Made by a program: the position numbers and the translations under genes | From: Poecilobothrus nobilitatus | Taxonomy: Eukaryota; Arthropoda; Insecta; Diptera; Dolichopodidae | Reading direction: 5' to 3' | Length of the DNA stretch: 64,000 nt | Assembly: GCA_947095535.1 (NCBI GenBank) | Contig: OX352774.1 | Span: 73,780,416 to 73,844,415, forward strand | In this document: in pieces, positions 9,995 to 23,314 of the stretch | Layout: every line of letters starts with the position of its first letter | Numbering within the stretch: position 1 is the first letter of the stretch | Notes under the pieces: generated by a model | What the model saw: only the letters and a program-made list of their open reading frames with translations | Databases searched by the model: none | Told to the model about the DNA's origin: nothing

Positions 9995-11100
9995 TAATAG
10001 TTTAACACCGTCATCTCAATAATTAGTTATATTATTATGTATATTTGTATATTTGGTACATAAATACATACATACTATCAACACAGTGTTATAAGAATAA
10101 CAGTGTTTAATTAAAGAGTTACCATAAAATATATTATTTACTTTTTTGTTAAATATTAAACACTTATTTATGGTTTTTTTTTTCTTACAGGAAAATAGTA
10201 CAGAAGGTAATAGTTCTAAATTCATGAGAATAATAATAAAAATCCTGTACAGGAATTCTTCAAATATTTATTTTACTTTTCCCCTTTTCACTCTCTTAAA
10301 ATTTATATTACACAATAAATCCTTGATCTTCCATTATATAACTCATCAAAATTATACAATATATTTTTAACGAAATCATCTTAAATTTGAACAAACAAAC
10401 AAACAAACAAACAAACTTAGTAAAAAAAATCGTTAAATTAAAATTTAGTTCATCTTAAAATATTTTAAAACCTTGAAAAATTTTTCAGTTTAATTTATTA
10501 ATAAACTGTTTTAAAAAATGTGGACGACCTAATTATCTAAAATATAAATTTAATATAAAAAAAAACATTTGATTGATTGATTGATTGTAAAACTTATAAT
10601 ACTTGATTTTTTCTTAATTTCTCCGATTCTCTCGATACTTATTTATCAAAAATAAAAGAAGCACATTATATTTTTACTGCCCCAAAATTTAATTTTTCTC
10701 CATGACAAAACCATGACAAAAAAATTTTTTCTGAAAACTTCCAAAAAAATTCAGTTAAAAATTTAAAAATAAAAATTCCCTAAAACAAAAACAAAAGAAG
10801 AAAATGAAATAAAGGAATATAAAGAAATTTTGATTAGTCATCATATCAAGGACTTTCACCTTAAGGAAAAAGAAACAAAAATAAAACATTAAAATAAACT
10901 TTATTGTAATATAAGAATTTTTCTATTGCCGGAGGTAAGGATAGAAAAGAAACCAAAGTGAGTAGAGATATATATTTTAAAGATATTTTTACTGTGTTTC
11001 TTATTGTTATACTCTTATAGGAATACTTTTGTAAGAGGATATTATAAATTTGCCATAACATTTGTGACACTATGTAATAAAAACAAGATAAATATGGAAA
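9995..11100. other. AT-rich noncoding sequence with CAAA and ATTG microsatellites
   Basis: A (CAAA)n run lies at 10391-10415 and an (ATTG)n run at 10571-10587. Open frames at 10016-10370 are AT-driven and unrecognised. Confidence 0.55.
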
Positions 11101-11109
11101 AGTATATTG

Positions 11110-11335
11110 TTATATTTTTGATTAGAATTAAATTTTGAGTCGATTTAGTTATACGCATCCTTGAGTCAGTTTATCCGGGCAATAGCTCTGCTATTGAAAA
11201 TAAATAAGTTTGACTGGCAGATTTGAGTAGCTAATTCTCTGCCATTCAATTTCTTTTTAATATCAGCATAACAATATGTTTAACTAAGTGAGATTTTCCG
11301 CAATTTTGTCCAATCTTTGCAATCGCAACAGATTT
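11110..11335 (+). mobile_element. DINE-1-like element fragment (subfamily B)
   Basis: The word attaaatt(t/c)tgagtcgatttag is shared with 45,010, and an aagtttgac(t/c)gg word followed by agtagcta is shared with 45,150. Both lie in the same order. Compared with the 54,221 element, the hairpin end and the GTCC microsatellite are lost. It is a decayed internal fragment. Confidence 0.5.
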
Positions 11336-11339
11336 GAGT

Positions 11340-13740
11340 AATACAACAAGAAAATTTATATCCTCATATTTATGTACTCATATTAATTCAACTAAACATC
11401 TAAAATTTTGTAAGATATGTCAAATTTGAGATTAAGAGATAACAACATTAACTGTAAAATTTGGTTGGTTTTACACAATGATTTCTAGGAGGTAAGTACT
11501 TAATTAAATCAAATATTTGAAATTGTGTAAAATATGATTAAATTTTATCGTATCACTATATTATATTATGAATAACCTGGAGTTTAAACAGTCAACTATA
11601 TAATATATTCTTTCTCGGTTTTTTATATTTTATTTAATTTTGATTTTTGATAAAAAATCTTTTGCAAAAATCGAAAATATGAAAATATAAGGCATTAACC
11701 ACCTTAAGCTTTTTCTTACTATGTTTTTTTTTTTTTTGTAAGAATATTGATGAATATTTTTGTTGCTTGGTACAAACATACAAATATTAGCCCACGACAA
11801 TTTGTTAATGTTATGTAACCAAATAGTTCTTTAGTGGTTTTTTTATAATAATTTTCTTATTATTTTACTTTCAATTTCCTTATCATTTTATTGAATAACT
11901 ATAAATTTTGTAATGGTTAGCTTAATATAGGAATTACCATAGGATTTATCAGAAGAGATGTGAAAAACTTTATTCTAATACAAGACTAGGCCATTTACGG
12001 TATTCATGTAATCATTATTGACTATATATTATATCAACAGTTTTTAAACAAATTATTTTCAACGACTTATATCCTTAAATCAAGTTTTTTTAAAGTACAT
12101 TTTGTCAGAACAGTTAACCTCGATAAGAAAATCACTTTCGAAATATAGAAGACTCTTGCATTTTCACAAAGTAATTTATTGAATTTTCTTTTGAATTTCT
12201 TTCCACTTATACTCTATCACAATATATACTTTTTAAATCAATTTCGTTTCTTAAATACCCCAAAGTAAACATACAATGAATATTGGAAACAAACAGAGAA
12301 AATATAAAAATCAATAATTTTGAAAACATTTGGATTTAAATGATAATGATATTATTGATGACAAAGTATAAAACAATATTGTATTATAAAATATTAGGAA
12401 TTACTTTAATGGACGATTGATTTCATTTCTTCTAAATAAGTTCGACATTGTACAGAAACTTTGATAATGATTTCCTTTAATGACAAGCTAATTTTATTGT
12501 TTTACTTGTCTTCATCTTGTTATACTTTTCTATCATTTCCATTATAAACTTATTGAAAATGATGCTGTAAGAATATAAAAAGGACGATTTTACAAAATTA
12601 CAAGTCAAAAATTTATGTACCATATGTTTCAAACAATGAAAATAAAGAACGAAAAATGAAAATGAAAATTAATTTCAAGGTTTAGTTTACTTTCTTTTAA
12701 TTAGATGTCACCAATTAAAGGAAAAATGTAAAGGTTGTTTTTTTTTTTTTTTTTGTAAATATTGATTAAATCTTTAGTCCTTTTCAATAAACAAAAAAAA
12801 AAAAAAAATAAACAAACAAGTTTAGGACTTCATAAAATATTTAATTGCCCGTTTAAATTTCTATTTCAATAACCAAAAGTTTTAAATTTAAAATAAGTCC
12901 AGTAGATAATTTAAAGTATCTATATGAAAAGAAGTTATTTGGTAAGAAAAAGTAAATTTCCAAGATTTGGATTAAAAATTTTTAATGCGAAAATACTTAT
13001 ATTTTTATGTTTTATGTATTTTTCAAATTTAATGAAAAAAACAAAAAACAATTTTTAGGGTTTTCTAATTTGAAAGGACGAAGATAAATTTATAATTAAT
13101 TTTCCCTTTTTTTTTTTTATAAAACTCTGTAATATATAATAGCTGAATTACACTCGGTATTAAGCATACAGATTCTGCTATAATTCGTCATTGGGCTAAA
13201 ATTACAAATATCAAATGTAAATAAATAATTTGAACTTATAAACTTATAATTAACAATATGAAATTATACACTATAACTCAACGTAATGATAAGTTCTAGT
13301 ACTAGTCATGCATAGTAATTGAGTGCGAAATTATTAAGAATAATCCTCTTTTAAGTACTTTTATCGCAACATTGTATTCCATCTATTGCATTCAGATTTC
13401 TTTTATTTTATGTTTCCTTTTGTTTAAACAGAGTAATCAGTCTAACTTAACTTAGCAAAGAAACGCATTATTTAAAAACACCACATGTTACATGTAAACA
13501 ACCATTTAATTTTATTTTAAAATGCAACTCACTATATATATATATATATATATAAGTATATATCATAGTTAATATAATAAAACTAAACCTGGTTATGAGT
13601 TGTAAGGTATACTTTTTCAAAGGCATGTTGACCAAAAATAAGAAAAAAATTAGTATGTTGTTGTTGTGCACTGCAAATTCAATGAGACACTCGTTTGTCA
13701 CAGCCAATACCTCTAAAGAAAACGACGATAGTATGTTAGT
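11340..13740. other. AT-rich noncoding sequence
   Basis: No gene or RNA recognised. A (TA)n run is at 13533-13554. Long A or T tracts at 11726-11740 and 12738-12754 look like old poly(A) ends, but nothing readable is attached to them. Confidence 0.55.
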
Positions 13741-13744
13741 CAAG

Positions 13745-14095
13745 CGCTCTTACTTTTGAGAAATCTTCCCAGTAGCCTTCTTCTCAGGTTTTTCTCTTTT
13801 GGGGTTCCAGTGTAATGCCGTCTCTGCTTCCGTCCACAAATTTTATACATACCTGTGTCGGCTCTGTCTATTCTTATAATGTATATTAGCATCAGATGAT
13901 CTGCACTGATACTCTATACCAATATCTATCTTGTTTAGCTAAAAAGCTTCTTCGTCCTTTTTCCATCCGGTATCCAATGGTATGGACAGAATTTCCATGA
14001 CCGTTGGATATTCATTTCTGATCGTAGGATGTTGATTCGTCACACCAGCTTCTTGTCATATATAGCCACATATGATATCTAAAATATCGATAGGT
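13745..14095 (-). pseudogene. Relic of an RNase H-type LINE, ORF2 C-terminus (same family as 40,300)
   Basis: The reverse complement matches the plus-strand LINE end at 40,540-40,850. It has the same cagagccgacacagg word, the same (t)tgtgg(a/g) segment for the second Cys pair, ggaagcagaga, and the same end rich in gagaag. Translation gives TGMYKICG-like residues where the better copy has TGMCRSCG, so the metal-binding knuckle is damaged. Several stops and shifts are present. It is an old, 5'-truncated insertion. Confidence 0.7.
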
Positions 14096-14099
14096 CACG

Positions 14100-17000
14100 T
14101 TTTTAATTTTCGTCGCTTAAAAATTTATGATATACATTATATCTACTAATACAATACTTGTATATCTACTGCATTTTAAACAATTTTTAAAAGTAATGTT
14201 ATCTTAATCTACATATAGTTTAGTTTCTAGAAATAGGATTTATGTTAAAATTCAATTTAAATATTTTATTAAATTCGTCATTGAATTATAACCGTAGGAC
14301 GAGCGGTTTTAAAATTTACACAATCTTTTTTTAATTTTTTTTACAAAACATAAAAATTTTAATACCCAATAGGTTAAAAATTTCTTATAGAAAATATTGA
14401 ATTCATCTAGAAATTATTTTTATTAAAATTTATTAAACTTTTAAAATTCGACTAACTCATCCTTGCTATTACTCCTTAAGCTCTTCCATGCTATTCATAT
14501 TTTTAAAAACCTATCAAATTTTTACTTTTAATCAAATATTTAGAGTAAAAATTACAAGTAACTAAATAAAAAAAAACAAAAAAAATATCTTAAATAAATG
14601 AAAAATACCTTGAAAAGTTTTTAAATAAACTATAAGATTTTTAATTTTAAAGAGAAAGTGTAAATTATAAAAGGGAGCCAAATTTTTAAAATCACCTTTC
14701 ATAATATCATTACCGAATTTTAACAAAATTTTATTTTAAATACTTTTTATTTATCTTTATTTTAACTTTAAATTTTAATAAGCACGAATGAACCTATCAG
14801 AAGCAATTTAAAACTTATTTTATTTTTTAAAACGAAAAACATTTTTCTTTCAAATATTAAAAAAATTCTGTATATCTTAACAAAATTCTTCAGAAAATCT
14901 GTCCTTACCCTTTCTTTTGGTTAAGGAAAAATGAAACCTTATCGCAGTTAAAGGAACAAAAAAAAAAAAATTACAAAAAAAATCGGGTCTAAATTATTTG
15001 ATACCGCACTCAAAACATCATTTACAGTTAAAATGTTAAATAACTTACACCGTTATAAAAATGTATCTATAAATAAAAAAATGTATCACAGAAATAAAAA
15101 AAATATATCTATAGATGCTATTTACAATATGGTTTTTATGTTTAAGCACTTTGACGTTCTATGCAAAAAAAAAAAAAAAACAAAACAAAAAAACGAACGA
15201 TTGTATATAAAACATTATAATATTTTTTAACGAAAAAGAAAAAAATATTTTAAACAAAATAATTCTTAAAATAGAGTACGGTTATTTTAACGATATAAAA
15301 AATAAAATAAAAAAGAAAAAAAAAACAGTGAACAAACTTAACTACTTTGATACCGCATAATAATGACACCAGCATAATAGCAATAATTTTTCTCTTGTGT
15401 CTTATTTTAACATATGTACCAAATATTTTACCCCTTTTAACCTCGTGCATATTTTTAGGCATTCTACTAAACTGTTTTAGTTCTAAATCATTTTATTTTT
15501 TTATAGTTATTTTTTTTTTAATGAGAAAACACTTCTAAATGATTTTCTAAATCGTTTCAAACTAACAAAAAATAAAGGTTTTTTATAGAAAATGTTAATG
15601 TTAACAGAAAATGTCAAGGAAACAGTTCTTTTTTGAAATCTTTATTTTATGTTAATGAAACAGAATAATATTCAAAAAATGATGTTGAATAATACAGAGT
15701 TGCGTCAGATTGTCAGTTAACACTTATATTGCAATTTAGTCAATTTTAATATACTACCAGAATAATTTTATTGTACTAACTATTACAATCTGAGATATTT
15801 TCATTCAATAGTCATATGACGCTAATTTCATTATAACTCGAGTTGGTAAATTTTAAGCTGAAGTAAAGGTCAGTCCAGCTCATCAGCCCATTTATCCAGA
15901 TTAGAAATAAGCTAAATGATTAATTTTTATTTCTCAGATTAACTTTGAAGCTGACATTTGATCAAAACATTAACTGAAATGAACTATAAAGGTTGAAGGT
16001 TTAGGTAAGTAGACTCAAAATCTCTCTTCTTCATTTTTCTGCAGGATCTAAATATTTTTGGAACTAATTTTCTTAGAACCAGACTATAGATCAATCCACT
16101 TGGCACAAGTTGGATTAAAATATGTTTAATAAGTGGTTTCCGCGTGTTTTAATCGGTATGACAAATAAAATGAAGCGCTATGATAATTGAAAGTGCGAAA
16201 ATATTTTAAACGAGACTCTATTTATTCAGTATGTAAAAAAATGCGATCAAAATTTTATAGAAAATTTTTATATATTAGAATAACATTAAAAGAGATAAAT
16301 CTCAACACTAAATTAGTTGAAATAAAATGAAAAACCACAACCAAAACATATTTTATTAGAAAACCCTTACATATTTTCTTAGTTCAATCTGTATTACAAC
16401 TTTATATACGTCGATTTCGATTTGTAAAAGTCATTTATCTAAAGTTTTTTTAAAAACTTTTCGCTGTATGTCAGACTACCCAAAGAACAGAATTAAAAAG
16501 ATAAATGATTTTCAAAAAGAAAACAAAATTTTTTTTTTTTAAATCGATATTGTTTTTGTAAATTAATTGCTTATGAGGTGATTTAAGGTTAAAAATTTCC
16601 CCAAAAAAAAAAAAAAAAGGGTTATAATAAATATCGTTGTCAGATCTTTTACGTGATTTTAACATTTATCGACCGTCAAAGTTAAATTTTATTTTAATGT
16701 GAAGTAATGATTAAGGAAAGATTTCAATCGATTGATTAAAAATCATTTAAATTAAAAATTTATAATTTTATTTTTGCAAAAAATTTGCTTAGAAAAATAA
16801 GAAAAATTTTTGAAAAGTAAAAAAACTTAGGATAAGATATTAACAACTTTTTTCAGTCAATCAGCAATGGTAGGTTTAATATTTTTTGAAATTTTCTTCC
16901 GTATAAGTAAGTACCAATTTAATAGAAACAATAAAAAAATTGTTTTGAAATTTTGAAGCAACGTTTTACATTTCAACGAGAGCTGTTCATATATACTATA

Positions 17001-17595
17001 TAATGTCAATCCATTGAAATATTAACAATACTTTCACCGCGTTTTTCCAATTAGTTATTGGTCATTTTTTAGTTTTCTGACTTCTATTACTACCTCAGCA
17101 AAGATTTTCGTTATTATAGGTGCTATTAATTATTATACCGATAATATCGATATAGAGCAACTTCATAGTCAGTTTCAACGCATTCCACATATGTCAGCCT
17201 TTTAAAAATGTTTACATTCAAGTACTAATGGGAATACTAACTAAAACTTTACAGAGCACTTTTGTACAGTAAGAATGATTCTGATATATTTTTGTTGCTC
17301 TATTATGCTGACCATACACATCGGACTTGGTTTACAACAGGTTCGTATCGCAGACAGGTTCTACAACCATACTACAAACTTATCTAATCATCATTTAAAT
17401 TTTTAATTTTGTTTTTAAAAATTGGACGTCGAAGGTAGAAAAAGAGTAGTTGCTCTGTCAGTTTGAAAATGAGTAAAACTAATTTTGAAATTTTTTTAAA
17501 ACAATATTATTATAAAAAATATATTTTTTTAAATTTTCAAAACAATACAAATTATATATAACTAGATGTACAAATTACCCATATTCGATTAGATA
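14100..17595. other. AT-rich noncoding sequence
   Basis: Open frames at 15033-15230, 15347-15538 and on the minus strand at 15250-15462 and 16471-16665 are rich in Lys, Phe, Ile and Asn, and overlap one another. They look like chance frames in A/T tracts. Nothing else is supported. Confidence 0.55.
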
Positions 17596-17599
17596 ATTC

Positions 17600-18245
17600 C
17601 CCACATTTTTTTTTTCTCGAGATTTGGAAATCCCGTTTTTGCACCATTTTGTTTTCTCAAGATTCGGAATTCTCGTAAAAAATGGAGAAAAACTCCGAAA
17701 ATGTTCCGAGAATTTGTTCAAAAATTCATATATTATAATTATTTTCAATAAAAATAAAAAGATTAATTACTTATATATTTGAAGATATTTATTTAAAAAT
17801 TAAAGTTGAATAATTCATTGCACAAAAAATAAAGCAACTAATAATATAATGAAATAATAATGTAACATGCGACCCTAAAATTACGGAGTTCTATCTGCAG
17901 GGAAATTTGTCAGATGGAACCTGCAATTCCAAGGCCATTTTATTTGTCTTTTATTTAAAAGTTTTCTGTATTCTACCGCATTTTTAGTCGTCAACAGTAA
18001 TGAAGAATAAAATAAAATAAAAATTTAATTTCGAACAAAACTAAACAATCATTACTCCTAAAATTAAAAAATATTAATTAAGGAAAAAACAATTAAAATT
18101 TTTTGCGAGAATTGTCAATATTTTCTGGACAAACGAGAATCCCGAACAACAAAATAAAGCTAATTCTCTAAAACGATATTCTCAAAATATACAAAATTTT
18201 CGCTAATTCCCGAGATGGAATTTCTCGAGAGAAGAAACTGTGTAT
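17600..18245. mobile_element. Degenerate element with long terminal inverted repeats (MITE or foldback type)
   Basis: The left arm at about 17603-17727 and the right arm at about 18091-18240 are diverged reverse complements. Shared paired words include tctcgaga near each outer end, then cccg-containing words, then acgaga(a)ttc(c)cgaa and the gagaatt/aattctc pair near the inner ends. The centre is AT-rich and has no coding capacity. This is the pattern of a non-autonomous DNA transposon with long inverted repeats. The superfamily and exact ends are not clear. Confidence 0.45.
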
Positions 18246-18249
18246 ACAC

Positions 18250-21200
18250 GATACAATACAAACTACAAACCAAAGACTTCGCCCAGAAAAATAGAGATTT
18301 TTTGATATTGTTCCAATCAACTTTTCAACCATCAAAATGGTTGTACAACTTGTCGTCTCAAGTTCGCGGGCACAACCTGGTCCAGCTTTAGATATTTCGT
18401 TTTGTGTTGTTAATAAAAAAGAAAGTAAAAAGCATAAAAAAAGCTTAAATAAGTTTTAATATTCTGTTCAATTATCTGTACACATTTCGATAATCCGTTC
18501 TGAAACCGAAGCCAGTCTCTTAAAATTTTATTTGTCCTTCTTGAACACTTATGAGTACAACTAAGTCCAGTATTATGTATAACCAAATAGCTGCAAAAGG
18601 GGACGGTTTTTTTTTTTTACTAAAGCATGAAAAAAATCTCACTAGAGAGTTTATAGCTAAAAAATGGCATAGTTAAAGAAGTTGCATGACAATTAACAGC
18701 TATGCAAACTGTCAAACACTTAAAATTCAATTTTGAGGAAGAGTATATATATAAGTATTTTTCCCATATGTATGTATAGTTCCACATATTTAATGGCAAA
18801 TTTATTACATATATACCCTTAAAACTATATTCGTACGGATATTTGGAGAAAAAAAAGAGGAAAAATAAAAAACGCATATAAAATTATAAATTATCATTAC
18901 TTTCTTGAAATTATTATTTCATTCACCACCGCTCGTTACAATAACATTACATTACAACATAAGATTATATACATATGTACATACTGCATTATCTACTTCT
19001 ACAATTTACAAACAAAATAAAAAAAAAATACTTATGTCAACTCATAACATAGAAATCAATATGTGTGTTCTTTTGAAGGTACATTTCACAATTTATAAAT
19101 ATTATCACACTAAAGCAAAAAAAAATATATATATATATTTTTATGTCAATATACACTTTAATAATATGTACTTAATTCTAAAACATTAGAAAGAGACGAT
19201 GAATATTTTTTTTTTCACTTTATTTTTCTTTCTTTTCTATATGAAATCCATAAAATTAAAATTTATCGAAACAACTGCAATTCACATGATATAAAAAAAA
19301 AAAAAAAAAACAAAATCACTATTATATTTTAAATGATGATGAGAAAATAACAATCGATATAACAGAATGGAAATGGAAAGTCCATCTAAAATATTAAAAA
19401 CCACAATTACAAAATATAATCATAGTGTTTGTATTAATTCTTTTCTCCCCTCATCCATTTATGGAACCTAATAATAGAAATAAAATAAAAAAAAAAAAAA
19501 AAAAGGTAACGAACATTAAAACAACCTCTAAATAAAATGTCAATAAAACTGCGGTTGTTGTGGTTGAATATAAAAACCACAAGAAAAATAAATCATTATA
19601 ACGGTTTTTAAATCGTAATTTTTTTTTTTTTTGTGTTTTTGTTTATGTTCAATGTTTCATTTGTATAAGTGAGTACTACAATACGTGGAAGTATGGAAAA
19701 CGATGGAAAACGTAGATACATATTTATTATTAATATGCACACATCCAATTTGTAGAGGAAACAAAAAAAAATTATTTTATTTATTTTTTTTTTTTTTTAA
19801 TTAGTTCCGGTTCTATGAGTATCTATGTATTTTCTATTTGTATAAATGGAAATTTTTATTTCGTTTTTACTTTTAAATAATCGGATTAATTATTGATTTT
19901 ATTTTTGTATACAATTTAAGTTTCGTAAAATCGAAAATTTTACCGAAAAAGTGAATGAAAATTTATTGTTTTATAGTAATTTGTATGTGGATTTGTTATT
20001 CTTACAAAGACATTATTTATTTTTTTTTTTTCACATTTATATTTATTTTTCTTTTCTTTTTTAATATTTATGTACCTACTAATTTTTTGTTTTTTATTTA
20101 TATTGTAATTTTCTACTTAGTGATTTATTAAAGTCATTATTATTTCATATTTTAATAATATACAATAAGAAAAAGTTTTTGCGCCAAATATAAGACAAGA
20201 TATTCTTAATGTTATTTAAAAAATTAAAAAAAAAAAAAAAAATTATATTGGTTTGTTTTATATCAGTCTTTTTGTATTTTTGATCTCAAAAGTTTTAAAA
20301 ATTTTTACTTTTTTAAAATGTACAACCATAACTGTTGGATTTCTTAATTAAGTGGTATCTGTTAATACTATGAATGTCAGAATATAGCTTGCATACCTCT
20401 TTAAAAATGTGAATTATTTAAAATGAACTAAAACATTAACTAAATACTTTTACTAAATTGATCTAACAATTTATTTAATACTACATTTCTACAAATTTTA
20501 AAATTAATCGGTGAAACTACATGGAAAGGGCAATGTAAAAACGAATAACGTTCAATAGACTCTTGTGTCGAAACGTGTTAACGAACCGAAACGGAAGTAA
20601 GGCACAGCACCTTCCGAGTTCAGAGAAACATTCTATAAAATTTGAATACATCGTGTATAAAAATGTATAAATAACAAACAAACTGTAACAAATATACTTT
20701 CTGCTTGTCATTTTGATTGTCATGTGATTGATTTTTGATTGTCATGAGTGATTGTCATTTTACCTACTTTCTTAAGTGTTCTATTCACATATAGTTATCT
20801 TTAATTAAATGGAACAAAATATTTTACACATTGTTCTTCTCTATTACTTTAAGTTTAATTTAGAATTATGAATGATTTTAAGGAATTTTTTAGTGTCAAT
20901 GCATCGTTGATCATGACGTAAAAATTCGGTGAATAGTCAAAATATTTCACACCTCTCTTTACATTGTGGCCGTAAATGAAGAAAATATTAAAGGTTCATT
21001 GACGTTATATTGTACTTTGGAGAAACTCTTTTTGTGTTTATGATTCTGTTAAAATTTATAAATTTAATTATATTAGTAAAGTTCTTCTAATTCTCAGAAA
21101 TAGATTTATACAAAGAAAAGTTATAACATTTTGTAACAGAATTGATATTACTTATTACAATTCGATTTTCAGATCCATAATCACAAAACCTCATAAGCCA

Positions 21201-21595
21201 TATCAAGTCTATTAAATTAAACCTAATTTTGTATGTTTTATGGATTATTCTAGTAAATTTAGTTATGATGTTCATGTCACTATTAAGAGTACTCGACCAG
21301 TCACATCTTAACTATAATTGCGGAGTATATTCATTCTTCTTTTATTTCGGATATTGTTGTAAAATAAGTACTAAATTGACATTAAGTTATCACTTAATTG
21401 ACACTGGCTCAAAAATTACATCAGTGTACGTTCCGATGTTTACTTTTAACCGATAGGGTGGTATTTCCGCAATATAATTGATTACAGTATGTTTGTTCAA
21501 GTTTATTTTAGAAATACAAAGTTTTTTACGAATGATTGGGAATAAATATTCTCCAAAAAATACTTAATATTTAATAATAAAATTTTAATTTAAGT
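18250..21595. other. AT-rich noncoding sequence
   Basis: Many poly(A) and poly(T) runs (for example near 19290, 19490, 19620, 19790, 20230). Near 20705-20757 the word gattgtcat is repeated three times. Open frames here are unrecognised and overlap on both strands. Confidence 0.5.
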
Positions 21596-21599
21596 TGTT

Positions 21600-22500
21600 C
21601 CACATATCATATCCTTTTTAGCACACTTTACAAAATTTTTTGAAAAATGTATTTATTAGTTTCATTCTGTCCGTTCATTCGTCCGTTTATTTGCAAAACT
21701 TCTACGTCGTTTGAGAAATAATGAAATTTTAACCATTGATAAATCTCTTAAAAAAATTAGTGTTGTGGAACAATTTTTATACCATTGCGAAGCTACCGTC
21801 CCTCGAAGTTTGAAAAAACCCTATTTTCCAAATTGTACATCTCGACTTCTGCTTAATATTTTTCAATATAAAAACACTAAACGATAGGGAATTTTTGAAA
21901 TTAATAACAGCTTTATAAGTAAATATAAAAATTTCATTGTACAAATTGCTAATATTTACCGTTATGTGAAAACAAAATTTTGTAAGATTTTCTTCCTTTA
22001 TAACTCCATTATCATTTCAGTTAATGAAGCATGAAAAATAAGCATAGATTATTTGGAAAATATTCTCCTCCGGCTTAAGAGCTATTAGGAGTCAAAAAAG
22101 TTGAAAGCAAGATATTTTTTTTTTTTAATGCATTTCTCTGCCACATAAAATGGACAACAAATTACACATAAAATGGACAGGAAATGGACATAAATTACAT
22201 GTGGACAGGAAATTACACAACCTTTCTCGTTCAGGCGTGGCTATAAATGTCGTAAGGGGGAATAACTATTACGACGAGTGCGGGATTCGAACCCTCACTC
22301 CCTCGATGTTTACAGCGTATTTTATACGCTCTTACCCACTAGGCCACCGAGGCCCCAGTAAGATATTTTTAGACAACTGTAACTTAGGCACATGTATACA
22401 TTTTTTCAAAGTAAAAAACAATATTTAAAACTGCAACATTTTTCACTTGTAATAACAGATTTTCTTAATTATATAGGGTTTCTTTAAAATTATAAAAAAA
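21600..22500 (+). mobile_element. DINE-1-like element (subfamily A) split by a SINE insertion
   Basis: The order of words follows the 54,221 element. A gtccgttcattcgtccg microsatellite-like segment is at 21669-21686, then aatgaaattttaacca, then a gaagctaccgtcc word, then tttaccgttatgtgaaa at about 21957, then gagctattaggagtc. After the SINE at 22120-22358 the match resumes with a (c/g)taactt(a/g)(g/a) segment and ttttttcaa(a/g)ta. The left hairpin end is not recognisable. The element has no coding capacity and would depend on a Helitron or Helentron for mobility. Confidence 0.65.
22109..22370 (-). mobile_element. tRNA-derived poly(A) SINE, copy 3, nested, with internally expanded tail
   Basis: Same family as 2786. 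The head starts near 22357 on the minus strand with the A box TGGCCTAGTGGGTAAGAGC and a B box GGTTCGAATCCC at about 22294-22283. The poly(A) tail is the T run 22115-22126. The target duplication is aagatattttt at 22109-22119 and 22360-22370. The 3' third carries an extra stretch of about 50 bp in which ggacaggaaattaca-like words repeat (22150-22215), so this copy is longer than its sisters. It sits inside a DINE-1-like element and is therefore the younger of the two. Confidence 0.88.
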
Positions 22501-22504
22501 GTGT

Positions 22505-23310
22505 CTCTTGATCTTTCATAATTTTTTCTTATATATATAATTCTAAGAAAAATACAAAATTTTGGTGCAAGTCACTAATCTAAACTGTTTTTATTGTCTT
22601 TTCGAAATTGTTCATCTTTCAAAACCTTTGGTTTTACATTCTGCCTTGATTACTTTTCAATCTTTATATCAAAATAACAAAATGCAAACTTTATTTTTTA
22701 TGAAACCCACATTCAAGAATTTTTATATTTACGTAATAACTATTCTAAATGTTTATGGCTAATTCAGAACATTAAATATAAATTTTAATTTAAAAATGAA
22801 TTATAACTTTTGTAATGTACTATTGACCTCCTGTTGAAATTGATAACTATAAATTCTAACCCAATAATCCAATTCAATTTTCTAAATAATCGTATAACAT
22901 TGATTAAATGTTCAAAAAATTTTATTTATAAATTGTTTATGCACCTGACAGCAAATTATTCCTTTGTTAAATTACTTTTTAATGAAAATTTCATAAAAAT
23001 AATTTACGTGTAGTGGTAAGAAAAACAATAGTATAGTTAACAATGACGTTTTCTCTTCAATTTCCATGAAATTATTTACGTAATATTTGTAAATGTATTT
23101 GATTTCTTAATTATTATTCTAGTTTCGTCATTTTTTTAATATCTGACAGATCACGCAATAAATTCATTCAAAAACAATTTTTTTTTTTTCAATTTTTATT
23201 AACTTTATTTCCTACTATCAAAAATTATGTAGTAAGTATTTAAAAAAGAAAAAAGCAAAATTAACAAAATAAAAATTGTTTTATACAGAAAAGAAAAAAT
23301 AACGGCAACT
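22505..23310. other. AT-rich noncoding sequence
   Basis: The stretch 22555-22655 loosely resembles 30780-30900 and the repeats inside the Helitron at 24700, sharing ttattgtct, (a/t)ttttggt and tgccttgatta-type words. No gene is supported. Confidence 0.4.
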
Positions 23311-23314
23311 CTTT

